Part shown: piece by piece, positions 54,535 through 63,583 of the stretch
Layout: the number at the start of each line of letters is the position of its first letter
Numbering within the stretch: the stretch's first letter is position 1
Origin: Flavobacteriaceae bacterium
Lineage (GTDB): Bacteria; Bacteroidota; Bacteroidia; Flavobacteriales; Flavobacteriaceae
NCBI GenBank assembly: GCA_019634365.1
Contig: JAHQVM010000094.1
Location: 1-63,583, forward strand
Direction of reading: 5' to 3'
Length of the DNA stretch: 63,583 nt
The notes under the pieces: generated by a model
What the model was told of the DNA's origin: nothing
What the model saw: only the letters and a program-made list of their open reading frames with translations
The model's database searches: none
Made by a program: the position numbers and the translations under genes

Positions 54535-55041
54535 TTATTCCTCTTCCTTTACTTCAATTCCCATTTCCTTTAACACAGCAATCGTAAGATCGTATCTGTT
54601 GTCTACATAAACCACATCGTTATTTCTTAACAAAACCTGCGTATATCCTTCGGCCTGTGCAATTTTTTCCAATGCTGCACCCAACTTGGTGTACAATGGT
54701 TGCATGAATTCCTCACGTTTTAGTACGATTAATTGATTTCCGTTTTGCTGGAATTTGGTAATATCCTGTTCCATGGCAATAATGGAATCCTGACGCACCT
54801 TTCGTTGGTTGATGGTCATCGTGGCTTCATTTTCGGTGTAAGATTTTACTTCCGCTTGGTAGGCATCCATCTTCTTTTTAAGATCGGCTTCCAATCCACT
54901 TCCATACTCTTCTACCTGCTTCTGTACGGTAGCAATTTCGGGCATTTGACTCAAGGCAAAGTCTACATCTATGGTTCCAACTTTGGTTTGGGCGAATCCC
55001 GTAACACAAAGCAGCATAAAAATAATTCTCACTAACTTCAT
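54535..55041 (-). CDS. OmpH/Skp family periplasmic chaperone
   Basis: A 168-residue Skp-like chaperone for outer-membrane proteins. Signal peptide to about residue 17 (TGFAQ), then VGTIDVDFALSQMPE, the OmpH opening. A long alpha-helical coiled-coil section forms the tentacles, and the C-terminal beta strand VLLRNNDVVYVDNRYDLT closes the trimer core. Acidic tail. It faces guaB across a shared terminator. Confidence 0.88.
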   Translation of the reverse strand: MKLVRIIFMLLCVTGFAQTKVGTIDVDFALSQMPEIATVQKQVEEYGSGLEADLKKKMDAYQAEVKSYTENEATMTINQRKVRQDSIIAMEQDITKFQQNGNQLIVLKREEFMQPLYTKLGAALEKIAQAEGYTQVLLRNNDVVYVDNRYDLTIAVLKEMGIEVKEEE

Positions 55042-55127
55042 AAGGCATAGTTGTTTAAATTCGCCGCAATGATACTATAAAAAAAGCGGTTTTAGAAATC
55101 TTTTATCAAGATGTTAACTTAGGTTTT

Positions 55128-55367
55128 TCAATCTTCCTTATAAACCTGCCCTCTATGCGGTTTGAGACGGTTTCGCAGATCGTCCATATGTTGTCGCTCT
55201 ATAACCAAGTAGGCCTTTACAAACATATCTGACATTTTCTCGGTATCACAAAGGGTGTTTTGTAGCTGCTCGTTTTCTACGAATTCCTTGAGATGAATAA
55301 CATGGTGGTTGGCTATGGGTAGGGCATTGGGGCCTCTGAATTCCCAGATAAGTTTAACGCGTTCCAT
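55128..55367 (-). CDS. conserved small protein of unknown function
   Basis: A 79-residue soluble protein (LIWEFRGPNALPIANHHVIHLKEF) with three His near the front. I do not recognise a family. It starts within the stop codon of the SRPBCC gene (1-nt overlap), so the two are made together. The pairing suggests a linked function; nothing more can be said. Confidence 0.65.
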   Translation of the reverse strand: MERVKLIWEFRGPNALPIANHHVIHLKEFVENEQLQNTLCDTEKMSDMFVKAYLVIERQHMDDLRNRLKPHRGQVYKED

Positions 55368-55825
55368 TAGGCATCCTCCGCCACCGAAGTACCGTTTTCG
55401 GCGAAGTTCTTAAAATCGTTGAGGTATTTCAGGGATTGTTTCTTAAATGCACCAGGCATCAAAAAGCCCATGAGTTTCATTCCGAAACCAGCAAACTGAA
55501 ATTCGCTTTCGCTTACCCAACGTGTCTTACCGTCGGCCGTGTCATGAAAAAAGTTCTGCTGTATGTTATGAACGCCTTTGGTGTCATAATTTGCATGAAA
55601 TTCCATAGGAAAGTTGTTCTTGGTGATGGTTTCCGTAAGTACCATTTGTCTTTTGCCCATTTTATACTCCAGTTCCATTTTGGCACCTTCTTTGCCGGGA
55701 GTACCGTCAAGGAGTTTGTAATTTACCAAACCGCGCTGCCAATGCTTCATATTATCGGGGTTATCCAGCTTTTTAATCACTTCTTCCCTAGGAAGGTCTA
55801 TGATGATTTCGGTGGTATATTTCAT
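55367..55825 (-). CDS. SRPBCC (START-like) domain protein
   Basis: A 152-residue helix-grip protein with a hydrophobic cavity. The opening YTTEIIIDLPREEVIKKLDNPDNMKHWQRGL is the polyketide cyclase/SRPBCC pattern, and KTRWVSESEFQFAGFGMKLMGFLMPGAFKKQSLKYLNDFKNFAE forms the last strand and helix. Likely binds a lipid or other hydrophobic ligand. No signal peptide. Overlaps the small downstream gene by 1 nt. Confidence 0.85.
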   Translation of the reverse strand: MKYTTEIIIDLPREEVIKKLDNPDNMKHWQRGLVNYKLLDGTPGKEGAKMELEYKMGKRQMVLTETITKNNFPMEFHANYDTKGVHNIQQNFFHDTADGKTRWVSESEFQFAGFGMKLMGFLMPGAFKKQSLKYLNDFKNFAENGTSVAEDA

Positions 55826-55921
55826 AACTCAAAAATAGTATTGATTAGAAAATACAAGGTACACAAAAATTATTATGAAAAGAATACCATGAATGGGTTT
55901 AATAACGTTCTGTTAACGTAC

Positions 55922-55951
55922 TTGTACAACCCTAGCTTTTTTATATTTTTG
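55922..55951 (+). promoter_or_regulatory. -33/-7 promoter of the parvulin operon
   Basis: TTG (55922-55924), 19-nt spacer, TATTTTTG (55944-55951). The predicted leader is about 26 nt. Confidence 0.65.
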
Positions 55952-55980
55952 CGTGGCTTCAATAAAAAAATTCGCTTCAG

Positions 55981-57933
55981 ATGAAAAAACTACTTTTACT
56001 AATAGCGGCAATCGCGATTTCGACTTCTTCAATTACAGCACAAAAGAAGAAAGATGTGCTTATGACCATTGATGGCAAAGCGATAAGTGCCAAGGAGTTC
56101 AAAAGAGTATATACCAAAAACCTTGAACTTGTTCAGGATGAAAATCAAAAGACCGTAGATGGCTATCTTGATCTATTTGTGGATTATAAATTGAAGGTAA
56201 TGGAAGCCTTCGATCAAAAATTGGATCAAAGGGAAACCTATAAAAAGGATTTCTCGAAATATGAAGAGCAACTTTCCAGAACCTATATTTATGAAGATCA
56301 AGTAACCGAAGATCTCCTTCGCGAAGCCTATGATCGCAGTCGGGAGGAAATAGATGCGTCGCACATTCTTATTTTATGCAACTTCGATGCTACTGCACAG
56401 GATACCTTGGCAGCTTACAATAAAATAAAAGCAATTCGTGCGGAAGCATTGCTCGGTGAGAATTTTGAAAAGTTGGTTGCCTTGAGATCGGAAGAACCCG
56501 GTAAGGAAAGAAGCCGTGGCCGATTGGGATACTTCTCTGCATTCGCCATGGTTTATCCATTCGAAACGATGACCTACAACACACCGGTAGGTGAAATTTC
56601 TGAAATCGTTAGAACGCAATACGGATATCATATCATAAAAGTTAACGACCGAAGAAAGCGTGAGCCGAAAATTGAAATTGCCCACATCATGCTTTCCACA
56701 AGGAATGACAGCTTAAAGCAAGCTGAGCAGCGTATTAAAGATATTTATTCCTTGTTAGAACAAGGACAGACTTTTGAGGACTTGGCCAATCAGTATTCCG
56801 ACGACCGTGGCAGTGCAGTTAATGGCGGTAAATTGAGACCCTTTGGTAAAGGTGATCTAAAAGCACCTAGTTTTGAAAATGCGGCTTATGCTCTTGAAAA
56901 CCCAGGTGATATTGCTGGGCCCTTAGAGACGCCTTTTGGTTGGCATATCATTAAGCTCGTAAAAAAAGGAACCAATCTTTCCTACGAAGAGGCGAAGCCC
57001 GAATTGGAGGTGAAAGTAAGAAATGGAGATAGGGCCAAACTTATCAAGAATGCTGTAAACAACATCCTAAAGGACAAATTGAACTTTACAGAAGAGGAAA
57101 ATTTGGTCTATTTGGAGCAGCACATTGGAGACGAAGTACTGGAGCGTAAGTGGAAATATGAACCCGTTTCCGACAAAGACAACAAAGTCTTATTTTCTAT
57201 AGACGGGAAAAAGATATATTTCGATGAGTTCGCTAAATACGTAGAAGTCCGTCAAAAACTATCAAGACCTTATACCAAAAAGGAGACCTTAATCGATGTA
57301 TTTCTGGATGAGTATGAAACACAGAAACTGAAAGAGATTTTCCGAAGCAATTTAGAAGCTACCAACGAAGATTATGCTTCGGTGATTAATGAATACCGTG
57401 ATGGTTTGCTCATTTTTGAGGTGATGTCCAGAAATGTTTGGGATCAAGCAAAGAGGGATTCTATTGGGCAAGTTGCCTATTACAATAAGAACCAAGAGAA
57501 ATATCTATGGAAAGAAAGAGTAGATGCCGAAATTTACTCTACGCCCGAAGCATCTAACGTAGCCAAAATTAAGGCATTGTTAAGCGAGGGTAAAAGCGGA
57601 AATGAAATTAGGGATGCTCTTATGGTGAACAAGAAAGCTGGTGTAGTGGTTACCCAAGGAAAATTCGAATTGGGCGATACCAAATTACCCGAAGGTTTTG
57701 CCGTGAAAGAAGGCATCTCCGAAACCTATAAACAGAACGGTTCCTTTACCATCGTAAATGTAAAGAGCACGCTTCCGGCTGGCCCGAAGAGTTTCGAAGA
57801 AGTAAGAGGAAGGATCATTAGTGATTATCAAACCGAAGTGGAGACCAATTGGATGGATTCCTTACGGGCTAAGTATAAAGTAGAGGTTAATAACAAGACC
57901 TTGAAGAGATTAAAAAAGGAACTAGACTCATAA
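55981..57933 (+). CDS. periplasmic parvulin-type peptidylprolyl isomerase with two PpiC domains
   Basis: A 650-residue exported chaperone. Signal peptide to about residue 20 (SSITAQ). Two parvulin domains follow: the first around 120-225 (DASHILILC, GRLGYFSAFAMVYPFE, YGYHIIKV), the second around 230-330 (IAHIMLSTRND, GGKLRPFGKGDL, FGWHIIKLVKKG). The C-terminal 300 residues are helical and probably bind unfolded outer-membrane proteins. First gene of a run of three isomerase-like proteins; the stop abuts the next start. Confidence 0.9.
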   Translation: MKKLLLLIAAIAISTSSITAQKKKDVLMTIDGKAISAKEFKRVYTKNLELVQDENQKTVDGYLDLFVDYKLKVMEAFDQKLDQRETYKKDFSKYEEQLSRTYIYEDQVTEDLLREAYDRSREEIDASHILILCNFDATAQDTLAAYNKIKAIRAEALLGENFEKLVALRSEEPGKERSRGRLGYFSAFAMVYPFETMTYNTPVGEISEIVRTQYGYHIIKVNDRRKREPKIEIAHIMLSTRNDSLKQAEQRIKDIYSLLEQGQTFEDLANQYSDDRGSAVNGGKLRPFGKGDLKAPSFENAAYALENPGDIAGPLETPFGWHIIKLVKKGTNLSYEEAKPELEVKVRNGDRAKLIKNAVNNILKDKLNFTEEENLVYLEQHIGDEVLERKWKYEPVSDKDNKVLFSIDGKKIYFDEFAKYVEVRQKLSRPYTKKETLIDVFLDEYETQKLKEIFRSNLEATNEDYASVINEYRDGLLIFEVMSRNVWDQAKRDSIGQVAYYNKNQEKYLWKERVDAEIYSTPEASNVAKIKALLSEGKSGNEIRDALMVNKKAGVVVTQGKFELGDTKLPEGFAVKEGISETYKQNGSFTIVNVKSTLPAGPKSFEEVRGRIISDYQTEVETNWMDSLRAKYKVEVNNKTLKRLKKELDS

Positions 57934-58791
57934 ATGCGGAAACAGGCTGTCTTTTATTTGGTTATGATGTTTTTGGTGACCGCCTGTGATTACTTTAAGC
58001 AGGAGGATCCTAGAACCCCTATGGCTCGGGTTAATGATTCTTATCTCTATGAAGAAGATATTGAGGACCTCATTTCCGAAAGTACATCACCAGAAGATAG
58101 TGCGCTATTGGTTTCTAATTATATCAACCGTTGGGCCACCCAGCAACTCCTTATGGATCAGGCCAGGATCAATCTATCCGACGAAGAACTTCAGGAGTAT
58201 GACAGATTGATAGAACAATACAGAACCGATTTATTTACAGAAGCCTATAAAAGCAATATTGTTTCCTTACAGTTGGACAGTGTGATTTCCTTTCAGGAAA
58301 AAGAGGCATACTACGAAGCCAACAAGGATAACTTTCGATTGAATGACGATTTGGTCAAACTACGATATGTCCATGTAGCCGAAAGCTTCGGTGATTTGGA
58401 AGATGTCGCGGAAAAACTGGAACGTTTTGAAGAAGAAGATATAGCGTCCTTGAATGAATTGAGTATTCAGTTCAAGGCCTTCAATCTCAACGATTCCATT
58501 TGGGTAAAAAAAGAAGCAGTATTCAATGAATTGCCCATCGTAATTGATTCGGAAAGCCAAGTGTTAAAAAAATCAAATTTTACACAGTTGCAAGACTCAA
58601 TAGGAGTATATTTGGTGAAAATAGAGGATGTGCGCTATCGCAACGATATAGCACCCCTTTCCTTTGTTGTGCCAACCATAGATCAAATCATACTCAATAA
58701 AAGGAAATTGGAACTCATAAAGAATTTAGAAAAGGATATTACAAAAGATGCAATTAAGGACAAAAAATTCGAGATCTATTCAAATTACTAG
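57934..58791 (+). CDS. SurA-like lipoprotein, degenerate parvulin
   Basis: A 285-residue lipoprotein with lipobox LVTAC (C18). The N-terminal ARVNDSYLYEEDIEDLI is the SurA-N-like chaperone start, followed by helices (YINRWATQQLLMDQARI). The middle region aligns with the parvulin position (LVKLRYVHVAESFGDL) but lacks the GG and F-x-H catalytic motifs, so isomerase activity is doubtful. It is likely an outer-membrane-protein chaperone. Its end overlaps the next gene by 44 nt. Confidence 0.75.
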   Translation: MRKQAVFYLVMMFLVTACDYFKQEDPRTPMARVNDSYLYEEDIEDLISESTSPEDSALLVSNYINRWATQQLLMDQARINLSDEELQEYDRLIEQYRTDLFTEAYKSNIVSLQLDSVISFQEKEAYYEANKDNFRLNDDLVKLRYVHVAESFGDLEDVAEKLERFEEEDIASLNELSIQFKAFNLNDSIWVKKEAVFNELPIVIDSESQVLKKSNFTQLQDSIGVYLVKIEDVRYRNDIAPLSFVVPTIDQIILNKRKLELIKNLEKDITKDAIKDKKFEIYSNY

Positions 58792-60214
58792 TCTCTTTAC
58801 ACTACTGCTTTTCATACTTACAATTGGAGTGAATGCCCAAGTGGTCATAGACAGTACCAATGTTATTCAGGATGAAGTACCCGTTGTGGCGCAAACAGAT
58901 TCAGTAAAACCCTTTCAGCGGTATAAAGCCGAAGGCGTTTCTGCCGTGGTTGGGGAGTACGTAGTATTGGATAGCGATATAGACAAAAGTTACCTAGAAT
59001 TAAGGGAGCAAGGAATTTCCATAGAAGATGTTACCCGATGCCAATTGCTGGGAAAATTAATGGAAGATAAACTCTATGCCCACCATGCCAAGCAGGATAG
59101 TTTGTTTGTAAGTGATATTGAGATTACTCAGCGAATTGAGCAACAATTAAACTATATCATTGGTGAATTTGGAGGTGATGAGGAAAAGGTAGCTGCTTTT
59201 TATAAAAAAGAAAGCATTGACGAATTGCGCAAGGAGTTATTCGCTACCAACAAAACCCTAATGCTTGCTGCGGAAATGCAGCGAAAAGTGGTTGAAGATG
59301 TGGAGGTAACGCCAGAAGAGGTGCGTCAGTTCTTTTTCTCCATTCCAGAAGACGAACGTCCTATTTTTAGTGCTGAGGTAGAAGTAGCGCAGATTGTAAT
59401 TGAGCCGGAAATAACTGAAGAGGCCAGGCAAGATGTAATCGATAAATTGAATGTTTACCGCCGTGATGTTGTAGAAAATGGTATGAGCTTTTCCACACGT
59501 GCCGTATTGTATTCTAAGGATCCTGGATCGTCTTCCAAAGGAGGTCTTATCAAGGGGATTAAGAAAAGTGATCCATTTGCCAAGGAATTCAAAGATGTTG
59601 CATTTTCTTTACTGAAAGGAGAAGTGAGCGAACCTTTCGAAACTGAATTTGGATATCATATACTTATGGTAGATGAAATCCGTGGACAAGAAGTAGATGT
59701 GCGCCATATCCTATTGTTTCCAGAGGTGTCTCAGGCCTCTATTGATGCTGCTCGACAGGAAATTGAAGATATTCGAACTAAGGTTTCGGCCGGTGAATTG
59801 AACTTCTCTGAAGCAGCCAGAGAGTTTTCCGATGAAAAAGAAACCCGCAATAACGGAGGTCAGTTGGTGAATCCTTTAACCTTCGATACCCGTTTCGATC
59901 TTACCAAAATGGATCCCACCCTAAGTGCGCAGGTTTATAATTTGAAGGAAGGGGAAGTGTCCAAGGTATTTACAGATCGTGATAGAACCGGGAAGAGCTC
60001 TTTCAAGATTCTTACCGTGACCAAGAAATACGAAGAACACCCATCCGATTTCAGTAGGGACTATGAAAAGATCAAAGATTTGGCTCTCAAGGAGAAGCAA
60101 ATCCGTGTCATCGAAAAGTGGCAGAACAAAAAGATCATGGATACCTACGTGAATGTGAATAATGATTATACCGAATGTGCTTTCCAAAGCAATTGGTTAA
60201 AGAATACTAACTAA
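58748..60214 (+). CDS. SurA-like peptidylprolyl isomerase
   Basis: A 488-residue periplasmic chaperone. Signal peptide to about residue 31 (TIGVNAQ). A SurA-N-like domain starts AEGVSAVVGEYVVLDSDIDKS, followed by two parvulin domains: around 205-310 (VAQIVIEPE, YGYHILMVDE-like GYHILMVDEI) and 315-420 (VRHILLFPE, NNGGQLVNP). The ATG at 58748 sits inside the previous gene (44-nt overlap), and no later ATG precedes the signal. Third chaperone of the operon; MoxR follows 13 nt later. Confidence 0.9.
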   Translation: MQLRTKNSRSIQITSLFTLLLFILTIGVNAQVVIDSTNVIQDEVPVVAQTDSVKPFQRYKAEGVSAVVGEYVVLDSDIDKSYLELREQGISIEDVTRCQLLGKLMEDKLYAHHAKQDSLFVSDIEITQRIEQQLNYIIGEFGGDEEKVAAFYKKESIDELRKELFATNKTLMLAAEMQRKVVEDVEVTPEEVRQFFFSIPEDERPIFSAEVEVAQIVIEPEITEEARQDVIDKLNVYRRDVVENGMSFSTRAVLYSKDPGSSSKGGLIKGIKKSDPFAKEFKDVAFSLLKGEVSEPFETEFGYHILMVDEIRGQEVDVRHILLFPEVSQASIDAARQEIEDIRTKVSAGELNFSEAAREFSDEKETRNNGGQLVNPLTFDTRFDLTKMDPTLSAQVYNLKEGEVSKVFTDRDRTGKSSFKILTVTKKYEEHPSDFSRDYEKIKDLALKEKQIRVIEKWQNKKIMDTYVNVNNDYTECAFQSNWLKNTN

Positions 60215-60227
60215 GCCACCCAAACTT

Positions 60228-61181
60228 ATGTCAGATGTAGCCGCCGTGGAGCAATTGGTCTCCAAGTACAATGCTTTACGTTCAGAAATTAAGAAAGTGA
60301 TCGTAGGGCAAGATGAGGTTGTAGAACAAGTACTACTCTCAATTTTTTCGGGAGGGCACGCGTTGCTTATCGGAGTTCCAGGGTTGGCAAAGACATTATT
60401 GGTGAATACGGTGGCCCAAGCCTTGGGATTGAAATTCAAAAGAATTCAATTTACACCAGACTTAATGCCCAGCGATATTTTGGGATCAGAGATATTGGAT
60501 CACAATCGTGAATTCAAATTCATCAAAGGCCCCATTTTCGCAAATATTATTTTGGCAGATGAGATCAACCGAACGCCGCCTAAAACACAAGCGGCCCTTT
60601 TGGAAGCCATGCAAGAACGTGCGGTGACGGTGGCCGGGCACCATTATAAATTGGATCTGCCTTATTTTGTGTTGGCAACACAAAACCCCATTGAGCAAGA
60701 AGGAACCTATCCCTTGCCCGAAGCTCAATTAGACCGTTTTATGTTTGCCATTAATTTGGACTATCCCACCTTTTCGGAAGAGGTAGAAGTGGTAAAAACC
60801 ACTACCACGGGAGAGGTAGCACAAGTGAATTCGCTATTTACAGCAGAGGAAATCATCAATTTTCAGAAATTGATCCGTAAGATTCCAGTGGCCGATAATG
60901 TAATTGAATATGCCGTTACCTTGGTAGGCAAAACAAGGCCTAAAAGTCAAGCCGCTTCCGATACGGTGAAAAATTATATTGACTGGGGAGCAGGGCCAAG
61001 GGCATCACAAAATTTGATTTTGGGAGCCAAAGCGCATGCTGCGTTGCAAGGGAAGTTTTCTCCAGATATTGAAGATGTTCAAAAAGTGGCTATTGGCATT
61101 CTACGTCACCGTCTCATTAAAAACTACAAGGCAGAGGCCGAAGGGCTAACCATCGAGGAGATCATAAGCAGCCTCTACTAA
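60228..61181 (+). CDS. MoxR family AAA+ ATPase
   Basis: A 317-residue chaperone-like ATPase. Walker A is GVPGLAKT (49-56), Walker B ILADEINRTPPKTQAALLEAMQE, sensor 1 ATQNPIEQEGTYPLPEAQLDRF. MoxR proteins help assemble or activate metalloproteins and VWA-domain partners. A typical Bacteroidota moxR cluster (DUF58, BatA-E) is not seen within the window downstream. It is 13 nt after the SurA-like gene, so it is likely co-transcribed. Confidence 0.93.
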   Translation: MSDVAAVEQLVSKYNALRSEIKKVIVGQDEVVEQVLLSIFSGGHALLIGVPGLAKTLLVNTVAQALGLKFKRIQFTPDLMPSDILGSEILDHNREFKFIKGPIFANIILADEINRTPPKTQAALLEAMQERAVTVAGHHYKLDLPYFVLATQNPIEQEGTYPLPEAQLDRFMFAINLDYPTFSEEVEVVKTTTTGEVAQVNSLFTAEEIINFQKLIRKIPVADNVIEYAVTLVGKTRPKSQAASDTVKNYIDWGAGPRASQNLILGAKAHAALQGKFSPDIEDVQKVAIGILRHRLIKNYKAEAEGLTIEEIISSLY

Positions 61182-61199
61182 CTTCTTTTTACTACCTTC

Positions 61200-61218
61200 G
61201 TTTCAGTTCGTGAAACGA
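61200..61218 (+). repeat. hairpin between moxR-like and acyltransferase genes
   Basis: CGTTTCA and TGAAACG form a perfect 7-bp stem with a GTTCG loop. No T-run follows, so it is not a typical terminator. It ends 5 nt before GTG 61224 and could affect translation of the acyltransferase. Confidence 0.4.
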
Positions 61219-61223
61219 CCAAA

Positions 61224-62372
61224 GTGAAAATCGACTATTCCAACCGAATTTTTGGGCTCGACGTCATGAGGGCTGTCGCCATTCTGTTTGTGGTATGCTC
61301 TCATACCCTATGGGTATTTCCAGAGGCTCAGGGATCTGCAGTGAGTTTACTAAGGCTCTGCGGTGTGATGGGTGTAGAGATCTTTTTTGTCCTCAGTGGA
61401 TTCCTAATTGGTCGCATCCTCTTCAAAATTTTCACAAATGATGACTTTAAACTGGCCGACCTAAAGTACTTCTTGGTACGGCGGTGGTTCCGTACACTTC
61501 CCAATTACTATCTGGTGCTACTCATTAACATAGGAATTTGGATGTACTTTGGGATGAGGTTGCCGGATACGTTGCCGTTATATTTTGGGTTTCTTCAAAA
61601 TGCGAGCTTCGGGATGGATATCTTTTTCACCGAATCCTGGAGTTTGCCCATCGAAGAATTCGCATACATTCTTGGGCCGTTGTTGTTTTATTTAGCGCTG
61701 TTACCTAAATGGAGGATAGCTAAGAAGAAGCTGTTTCTTGTTGTGACCATCGGAATTCTTCTTTTCTTTTTAATTACCAAATGGGTGTACAATTATGAAA
61801 CAGGTCCCAAGTCCTTGGAGTATTGGAACATTCACCTAAAGGCCGTTTTAATATATCGCATCGATGCTATTTACTATGGCGTTTTAGCAGCTTACATAGC
61901 CATGACACGACCCGAAGGGTGGAAGAAGTTTACCTCCTTGGCGTTTCTAGGAGGGATCGTATTGTTCGTTGCCATCCATATGCTCATTGGCGCCTATAAT
62001 ATGAGCCCAGCAACTCATCCTTTTTTCATCAATGTGCTTTACTTACCCTTGTGTTCCATAAGTATAGCCATGTCTTTACCGGTATTGTCCAGATTAAAAC
62101 GTGCACCCAAACCAGTATTGAAATTAATCACCTTTATCAGCATTGTTTCATACTCCATGTATTTGCTGCATTATTCCATCATATTGTTCCTATTGAATCA
62201 TTACGTGGATACTTCGGAAATGTCACTTCTATTGAAATGGTTCTTCGCCATCGGCTATGTGGTTTTTACAATCTTTTTATCCTATCTATTGTATCGTTTT
62301 TACGAGAAACCCATGATGGATATACGGGACAGGGACTATTTCCGAAGGAAGTTGGGTCAAAATAAATTGTGA
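61224..62372 (+). CDS. membrane acyltransferase 3 (OafA/YrhL-like)
   Basis: A 382-residue protein with ten or so membrane helices. It starts at GTG 61224, which leads directly into IFGLDVMRAVAILFVVCSHTLW, the acyltransferase-3 opening with the conserved Arg and His. IFFVLSGFLIGRILF and RRWFRTLPNYYL are further signatures, and the C-terminus ends with an RFYEKP-type block. The family transfers acetyl or other acyl groups onto sugars, peptidoglycan or LPS. It may decorate the cell-surface glycan; no substrate is known. Confidence 0.92.
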   Translation: MKIDYSNRIFGLDVMRAVAILFVVCSHTLWVFPEAQGSAVSLLRLCGVMGVEIFFVLSGFLIGRILFKIFTNDDFKLADLKYFLVRRWFRTLPNYYLVLLINIGIWMYFGMRLPDTLPLYFGFLQNASFGMDIFFTESWSLPIEEFAYILGPLLFYLALLPKWRIAKKKLFLVVTIGILLFFLITKWVYNYETGPKSLEYWNIHLKAVLIYRIDAIYYGVLAAYIAMTRPEGWKKFTSLAFLGGIVLFVAIHMLIGAYNMSPATHPFFINVLYLPLCSISIAMSLPVLSRLKRAPKPVLKLITFISIVSYSMYLLHYSIILFLLNHYVDTSEMSLLLKWFFAIGYVVFTIFLSYLLYRFYEKPMMDIRDRDYFRRKLGQNKL

Positions 62373-62501
62373 AGTTGATAATTATTCTTATCTAAAATTA
62401 ACAAATAGTCAATTTTGTATATCTTAAAATCTGTTTTATTGAAATATATTTATAAAATAGCCTAATTTGTTAGATTATTTTTAAATATTTTTGATTTTTT
62501 G

Positions 62502-62509
62502 TACTTTTG
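62502..62509 (+). promoter_or_regulatory. -7 box of aconitase
   Basis: TACTTTTG in an AT-rich region, 32 nt before ATG 62542. No TTG at the usual -33 spacing. Confidence 0.5.
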
Positions 62510-62541
62510 CGCTACTTCAAAAATTAACAAAACAAACGAAT

Positions 62542-63583
62542 ATGGCTTTCGATATCGACATGATTAAAAAGGTCTACGCCCAAATGCCGGAGCGTGTAAA
62601 TAAAGCACGTGAAATTGTAGGGCGACCTTTAACTCTTTCAGAGAAAATATTGTACAATCACCTTTGGGACGGAATGCCTACCCAAGCCTTTAATAGAGGG
62701 AAGGATTACGTAGATTTTGCTCCCGATCGAGTGGCTTGTCAGGATGCTACGGCCCAAATGGCATTATTGCAATTCATGCAGGCCGGAAAGCAAAAAGTAG
62801 CGGTCCCTACCACAGTGCATTGCGATCACTTGATCCAAGCAAAGGACGGAGCAGAAAAAGATCTTAAAAGAGCCAATGATACCAGTAGTGAGGTGTTCAA
62901 TTTTCTGGCTTCTGTTTCCAATAAATATGGGATCGGATTCTGGGAGCCCGGTGCAGGGATTATTCACCAAGTAGTATTGGAAAACTATGCGTTTCCTGGA
63001 GGAATGATGATTGGTACAGATTCCCATACGGTAAATGCCGGTGGATTGGGAATGGTAGCCATTGGAGTTGGTGGTGCCGATGCAGTAGATGTAATGGCAG
63101 GAATGGCCTGGGAGTTGAAATTCCCAAAATTGATTGGAGTTAGACTTACTGGAAAACTAAGCGGATGGACGGCACCAAAGGATGTGATCCTTAAAGTTGC
63201 CGAGATCCTTACAGTAAAAGGAGGTACAGGGGCCATTGTTGAGTACTTTGGACCTGGAGCCATTTCTATGTCCTGTACAGGAAAAGGGACCATTTGTAAT
63301 ATGGGTGCCGAAATTGGAGCAACCACCTCTACTTTTGGATACGATGAATCCATGGAGCGTTACCTGCGAGCTACCGATCGTGAAGATGTAGCCGATGCTG
63401 CCAATACCGTTAAGGAACACCTTACTGCAGACCCTGAAGTATACGCCAATCCAGAACAATATTTTGACCAAGTAATTGACATCGACCTTTCTACTTTGAT
63501 GCCACATCTTAACGGACCTTTTACGCCCGATTTGGCAACAGAGGTAGGCACTATGTATGATAAAGCGGTTGCCAATGAATGGC
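62542..63583 (+). CDS. aconitate hydratase, 3' truncated by window end
   Basis: The first 347 codons of a TCA-cycle aconitase, open through the last base. Start [19 protein letters not shown]. The family blocks are [53 protein letters not shown] and [28 protein letters not shown]; the CTGKGTIC segment supplies the start of the 4Fe-4S cluster site. It resembles the mitochondrial-type enzyme. The swivel domain (about 400 residues more) lies outside. Confidence 0.93.
   Translation, partial: MAFDIDMIKKVYAQMPERVNKAREIVGRPLTLSEKILYNHLWDGMPTQAFNRGKDYVDFAPDRVACQDATAQMALLQFMQAGKQKVAVPTTVHCDHLIQAKDGAEKDLKRANDTSSEVFNFLASVSNKYGIGFWEPGAGIIHQVVLENYAFPGGMMIGTDSHTVNAGGLGMVAIGVGGADAVDVMAGMAWELKFPKLIGVRLTGKLSGWTAPKDVILKVAEILTVKGGTGAIVEYFGPGAISMSCTGKGTICNMGAEIGATTSTFGYDESMERYLRATDREDVADAANTVKEHLTADPEVYANPEQYFDQVIDIDLSTLMPHLNGPFTPDLATEVGTMYDKAVANEW

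Noticed and set aside
1-63583. tRNA, rRNA, CRISPR, insertion sequence, prophage or defence island
   Set aside because: No cloverleaf candidates, spaced repeats, transposase or integrase motifs, or known defence domains were seen in genes or gaps.

Overview
The window comes from a member of the Bacteroidota, almost certainly Flavobacteriaceae. Two proteins end in type IX secretion (Por) sorting domains, and one is a PorV-like outer-membrane barrel. Promoters fit the Bacteroidota -33/-7 pattern (TTG, about 20 nt, TAnnTTTG), and Shine-Dalgarno sequences are largely absent. Family versions are lineage-typical: a long NusB, a DUF3276 PUR protein, a cyclophilin-FKBP fusion, leucine dehydrogenase and class 2 PyrD. 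TAG, TAA and TGA all serve as stops. I see no tRNA, rRNA, CRISPR array, transposase or integrase.

Region 1 (1-12738, all + strand) is the distal part of a surface polysaccharide locus. It holds a WecE-type sugar aminotransferase (cut by the window start), a GT-C-like membrane protein, a GT-B-like protein of unclear family, five GT4 glycosyltransferases, a FkbM methyltransferase, a Wzy/WaaL-like polymerase and a WcaJ-like initiating sugar-phosphate transferase. Most genes overlap by 1-47 nt, so they are probably one translationally coupled operon. No flippase or export channel is visible here.

Region 2 (12741-18897) is mostly envelope biogenesis: a DUF4105/Lnb-like protein, a PorV-like barrel, PssA on the + strand, and a minus-strand run kdsD-tatC-CMD protein-lptB. 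The lptB frame carries an in-frame TAG plus an adjacent missense change exactly at the Walker B DEPF motif. This is the strangest point in the window.

Region 3 (19067-33653) holds recQ, a glutamate-receptor-like potassium channel, a Rieske-glutamate-synthase-like oxidoreductase with an unknown partner, a dual immunophilin, redox and DinB-like proteins, an LVIVD-repeat T9SS cargo, a SulP transporter, and an overlapping pair encoding an aspartoacylase-like hydrolase and a GCS2-CBS amide ligase.

Region 4 (33809-49244) is mixed metabolism: M14 peptidase, PUR protein, ABC exporter, leucine dehydrogenase, NusB, DUF1573 lipoprotein, YajC, PepT, PyrD, a spondin-domain T9SS protein, LysE, HMG-CoA lyase (leucine catabolism, with leucine dehydrogenase), a metallophosphatase and a haem-binding protein.

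Region 5 (49381-63583) holds a porin, a flavinylated FMN-binding protein with a membrane partner, ferritin, a Cys-rich small protein, guaB with a structured leader, an OmpH/Skp chaperone, a three-gene parvulin operon running into a MoxR ATPase, a membrane acyltransferase, and the 5' part of aconitase, which runs off the window.
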